NCBI GenBank assembly: GCA_003506095.1
Contig: DNWZ01000691.1
Span: 4,519-12,397, forward strand
DNA from: Planctomycetaceae bacterium
GTDB taxonomy: Bacteria > Planctomycetota > Planctomycetia > Pirellulales > Pirellulaceae
DNA: 7,879 nt
Direction of reading: 5' to 3'
The position numbers and the translations under genes were made by a program. Below, piece after piece: positions 6,415-7,879 of this stretch (its first letter is position 1; every line of letters begins with the position of its first letter). The notes beneath the pieces were generated by a model. The model made no database searches. It was given only the letters and a program-made list of their open reading frames with translations, and was not told where the DNA came from.

Positions 6415-6810
6415 CTACAAATCGAAGTTGTGCGTATTCTCGCCGGCTTCGACCGTCACTTTCAAAGTAGATTCCTTATTGTATTTTGCAGGAATCGGAT
6501 CCTTGTAACCCGCTGGCGCAGGGGCATCGAGCATCGTCTCGATTCGAACCGTGTTGACACCGATCTCAGCACCTTTGGTGCCCGCAGCCGCCGTTAGTTC
6601 ATAATTGCCACTGTCATCGGTTACGCCAAATGCGGCCTGGCCACCCTCCGACTCAAAGGTGATGGACAGGTTACGAGCCGGGCTGCCCGCTACGGTCACC
6701 GTTCCATTTACTTTGGCCGTATTGGGCAGTTCAGTGCTACTTGAGAAGCATCCCGTGACGCAAACAATGGAAGCTAGGGAAAATAGGACTAAAAGACTTA
6801 CTTTGTGCAT
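6415..6810 (-). CDS. Small lipoprotein with carboxypeptidase-regulatory-like (transthyretin-like) beta-sandwich domain
   Basis: The product has 131 residues. A lipoprotein signal peptide (1-20) ends in the lipobox V-T-G-C with Cys21 as the lipidated residue. The mature part is one beta-sandwich domain: 'AKVNGTVTVAGSPARNLSITF' (about 32-52), then the hallmark 'GVTDDSGNYELTA' (62-74), then 'IPAKYNKESTLKVTVEAGEN' and a final 'FDL'. This matches the small carboxypeptidase-regulatory-like lipoproteins often encoded beside DUF1559 genes in planctomycetes. It is probably tethered to a membrane as a structural or binding module. No catalytic residues are visible. The ATG at 6810 is the only sensible start, since in-frame stops lie about 30 bases upstream. 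It has no obvious Shine-Dalgarno sequence of its own, while an excellent AAGGAGG sits much further upstream in a structured leader (6863-6920). Confidence 0.88.
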   Translation of the reverse strand: MHKVSLLVLFSLASIVCVTGCFSSSTELPNTAKVNGTVTVAGSPARNLSITFESEGGQAAFGVTDDSGNYELTAAAGTKGAEIGVNTVRIETMLDAPAPAGYKDPIPAKYNKESTLKVTVEAGENTHNFDL

Positions 6811-6862
6811 CAGGTTTCGCGAATCAACTTGTTGGGGAAATAACTATCAAACTTCGAACCTA

Positions 6863-6920
6863 TTCAATACACTGAGCCTCCTTTTCGGATCGGCTCTTAG
6901 CGTTAGCCTCAGTGATTGAA
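6863..6920 (-). promoter_or_regulatory. Structured leader upstream of the lipoprotein gene with an embedded AAGGAGG
   Basis: TTCAAT-A-CACTGAG (6863-6876) is the inverted copy of CTCAGTG-ATTGAA (6908-6920), giving 13 pairs with one bulged base and a 31-nt loop. Read on the minus strand, the loop ends in AAGGAGG (6877-6883) next to the stem. This is a near-perfect Shine-Dalgarno sequence 67 bases before the lipoprotein ATG. It is spaced nine bases from a TTG (6865-6867) that opens a six-codon frame ending at TGA (6847-6849). It could be a leader-peptide or RNA-switch element. Expression is not shown by the sequence. Confidence 0.45.
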
Positions 6921-6944
6921 AAGCTTTTTTCGGCTCTGTCGAAA

Positions 6945-6960
6945 AAGGGATAGAACCCTT
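6945..6960. promoter_or_regulatory. AAGGG-N6-CCCTT site 3, upstream of the lipoprotein gene
   Basis: AAGGG (6945-6949) and CCCTT (6956-6960) flank ATAGAA, centred 142 bp upstream of the lipoprotein ATG. On the minus strand the right half runs into CCCTTTTTC, so a short terminator is an alternative reading. An overlapping inverted repeat, TTTTTCG (6926-6932) with CGAAAAA (6940-6946), adds more local structure. Confidence 0.45.
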
Positions 6961-7009
6961 GGGTGGGATGTCATTCTTGACGAGCTTTTGACTCGCCGGA
7001 GAGGACCAA

Positions 7010-7027
7010 TTTCGTGTTTCCACGAAA
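7010..7027. other. TTTCGTG-TTTC-CACGAAA hairpin
   Basis: A perfect 7-bp stem with a four-base loop lies eight bases before the left arm of the larger inverted repeat at 7035. It is part of the hairpin-rich non-coding stretch. No function can be assigned. Confidence 0.4.
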
Positions 7028-7034
7028 GTTTGAC

Positions 7035-7095
7035 CCTATCAAAAAACCAAAAGCCGCTTTGGCGTTGGCCACCGTGTTAATAGGTTTTTGATAGG
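7035..7095. repeat. Inverted repeat CCTATCAAAAAACC / GGTTTTTGATAGG
   Basis: The left arm is 7035-7048 and the right arm 7083-7095. They pair over 13 bases with one extra A in the left arm, around 34 nt. A smaller stem (CCAAA 7047-7051 with TTTGG 7058-7062) lies inside. The arms could be the ends of a very short mobile unit, an operator pair or a terminator. No target-site duplication is evident. Confidence 0.5.
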
Positions 7096-7204
7096 CGAGT
7101 ACTCTATTTGGCGTACGTGAATTGGTCAACCCTGAAACGTTGCTTAATGGTTGCTATTGTGTTTTCCGCTCAGGTTTTCGTTGCGAATCCAGCGGGCTGT
7201 TTGG

Positions 7205-7218
7205 TCTTAGTACTAAGA
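7205..7218. promoter_or_regulatory. Perfect 14-bp palindrome TCTTAGTACTAAGA
   Basis: The 14 bases are fully self-complementary with no spacer. They are followed four bases later by an 8-bp palindrome, GTGGCCAC (7223-7230). Dyad symmetry of this kind suits a dimeric DNA-binding protein. No promoter or gene start is clearly placed beside it, so the role is uncertain. Confidence 0.35.
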
Positions 7219-7305
7219 TTAAGTGGCCACGAAGGGTATTGATGGTTCCACCTTCCCCCTCGTCTGCTTGGCGATGGATGATTGGTTTCTTGTAAGGAGT
7301 GTCTT

Positions 7306-7489
7306 GGTGTCCCCTCACTGCGTGGGCTTTGGCGAGGGTTGGGGGACCGGCCCAGCGGAATGGTCGCACTGACCTTCAGGTGCGAGCAGAAAAGTCGTCT
7401 CGCTTGAAAAAAGATCCGATGGTCGGGATCAATGAAGGTGGGCACAGGGACGCCGATTGTCGCGTCGTGATGCGCGACACCGCGATCCC
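7306..7489. other. Cluster of consecutive hairpins, possible structured RNA or repeat remnant
   Basis: Several stems lie in series. CCCTC (7312-7316) pairs with GAGGG (7334-7338). TCGCACTGA (7364-7372) pairs with TCAG-G-TGCGA (7376-7385, one bulged G, three-base loop). GATCCGA (7413-7419) pairs with TC-G-GGATC (7423-7430, again one bulged G). GTCGCG (7459-7464) pairs with CGCGAC (7473-7478), enclosed by GGGATC (7425-7430) and GATCCC (7484-7489). The last pairing competes with the third. No known RNA family is recognised. Confidence 0.35.
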
Positions 7490-7517
7490 TTCTTTTTGGC
7501 TTTCGAATACAAGACTG

Positions 7518-7550
7518 GAATCGCTGATAACTTGCTGCGATTCATGAATC
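7518..7550. terminator. Hairpin and palindrome downstream of the ceramidase-like gene, possible terminator
   Basis: GAATCGC (7518-7524) pairs with GCGATTC (7537-7543) around 12 nt. The right arm overlaps a perfect 12-bp palindrome, GATTCATGAATC (7539-7550). On the minus strand they begin 21 bases after the ceramidase stop, a suitable place for termination, but no T tract follows. An AT-rich stem, ATTAAA-GGG-TTTAAT (7561-7575), overlaps the stop codon itself. Confidence 0.35.
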
Positions 7551-7570
7551 ATTCGCGTTGATTAAAGGGT

Positions 7571-7879
7571 TTAATTTTTGCTGGCCTGTTTTACCAATTC
7601 CGCGACAAGGTTTGTGATTTGATCTTCGACGGTTTCGGTATACGGAGCGCGATGGCCGTATTCAAACATTCCGGTTGTTCCCTCATAGCTGCCCTCCTTT
7701 AACACCCGCAGTGATGGGACATAGCTCAGCAGGTCGTTGTTGTAGCCACAGACCCAAGTATTGTTCCAGCCGTATGTCGATTTAAACTTCAGTGAGTAGT
7801 CGACCACGGTTTCGCCCGTCAGCGCGATCCATGTAAAGCTTGTCCCAAAACGCCAGACTTGAATCGGATATTGCACACG
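7571..7879 (-). CDS. C-terminal part of a neutral/alkaline ceramidase-family protein, 5' truncated by window edge
   Basis: The minus-strand frame is open from the window edge to a TAA at 7571-7573, giving 102 residues that continue beyond the window. The GTG near the edge is an internal valine. The sequence follows the C-terminal pattern of bacterial neutral-ceramidase-like proteins: 'YPIQVWRFG', then 'WIALTGETVVDYSLKFK', then 'WVCGYNNDLLSYVPSLRVL' and 'EGSYEG'. In the Pseudomonas enzyme the zinc ion is held by two His, one Glu and one Tyr. The Glu of 'TGETVV' and the Tyr of 'SYVPS' are at the matching places, while the His ligands would lie upstream and out of view. Characterised members hydrolyse the amide bond of ceramide, but many planctomycete members are of unknown substrate. 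The family call is confident and the substrate is not. Confidence 0.82.
   Translation of the reverse strand, partial: RVQYPIQVWRFGTSFTWIALTGETVVDYSLKFKSTYGWNNTWVCGYNNDLLSYVPSLRVLKEGSYEGTTGMFEYGHRAPYTETVEDQITNLVAELVKQASKN

Larger units (their letters stand above)
7096..7570. other. Non-coding stretch without a supportable gene
   Basis: About 475 bases separate the inverted repeat from the ceramidase stop, within a 760-base gap that begins at 6811. Open frames on either strand give Arg/Pro/Ser-rich or low-complexity products with no recognisable domain, no ribosome-binding site and mutual overlap, so I call none. The stretch does hold many inverted repeats, listed separately. It may be a decayed region, a long untranslated region or a structured RNA. 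Confidence 0.6.

Noticed and set aside
6605..6919. 104-residue plus-strand open frame opposite and beyond the lipoprotein gene
   Set aside because: It lies antisense to a lipoprotein with a clear lipobox and domain motifs, and its own product has no recognisable features.
7170..7547. Overlapping open frames on both strands in the non-coding gap
   Set aside because: Products are low-complexity and Arg/Pro/Ser-rich, overlap one another and lack ribosome-binding sites. The region is better explained by inverted repeats.
7571..7876. Complete ceramidase-like gene starting at the GTG next to the window edge
   Set aside because: The frame is still open at the edge and the conserved 'YPIQVWRFG' segment is internal in this family, so the GTG is a valine codon in a truncated gene.

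Overview
The window looks like a piece of a planctomycete chromosome, most like Rhodopirellula, Pirellula or related Pirellulales. No single gene proves this, but the combination is characteristic. It holds a Tat-exported DUF1501 protein, a DUF1559 pseudopilin-like protein beside a small carboxypeptidase-regulatory-like lipoprotein, a GxxExxY protein next to 'CTCCGTG' intergenic repeats, an FG-GAP/VCBS propeller protein coupled to a membrane-anchored TPR protein, and the end of a neutral-ceramidase-family protein. Spacing between genes is loose and most products carry export signals, which also fits that group.

Layout from left to right. Positions 1-159 (+) are the last 52 codons of a probable metal-dependent hydrolase. 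It converges on a GxxExxY gene (362-742, -), and an intergenic segment with a 28-bp imperfect inverted repeat and a third diverged copy lies between them. A DUF1501 gene (949-2298, +) follows without its usual cytochrome/DUF1549-DUF1553 partner. After a hairpin-bearing gap comes a two-gene unit: a seven-motif FG-GAP beta-propeller protein (2522-3817, +) and a TPR protein (3814-5205, +) that overlap by ATGA. A strong hairpin at 5204-5235 separates this unit from the convergent DUF1559 gene (5280-6254, -). The lipoprotein gene (6415-6810, -) lies upstream of DUF1559 on the same strand. A non-coding stretch of about 760 bases (6811-7570) then leads to the C-terminal part of a ceramidase-like protein (7571-7879, -), which is cut by the window edge.

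How the genes may work together. DUF1559 and the lipoprotein probably form one surface or envelope module. The motif AAGGG-N6-CCCTT occurs three times in the flanks of these two genes: two copies exactly 30 bp apart upstream of DUF1559, and one upstream of the lipoprotein. This could be a shared operator. The propeller and TPR proteins are almost certainly co-translated and may act together outside or at the cytoplasmic membrane. The DUF1501, hydrolase and ceramidase genes look like independent catabolic or exported-enzyme genes.

There is no clear evidence of a defence system, prophage, CRISPR array, tRNA, rRNA or intact transposon. The least explained parts are the operator-like repeats, the structured leader of the lipoprotein gene (6863-6920), and the hairpin-dense non-coding block at about 7035-7575.
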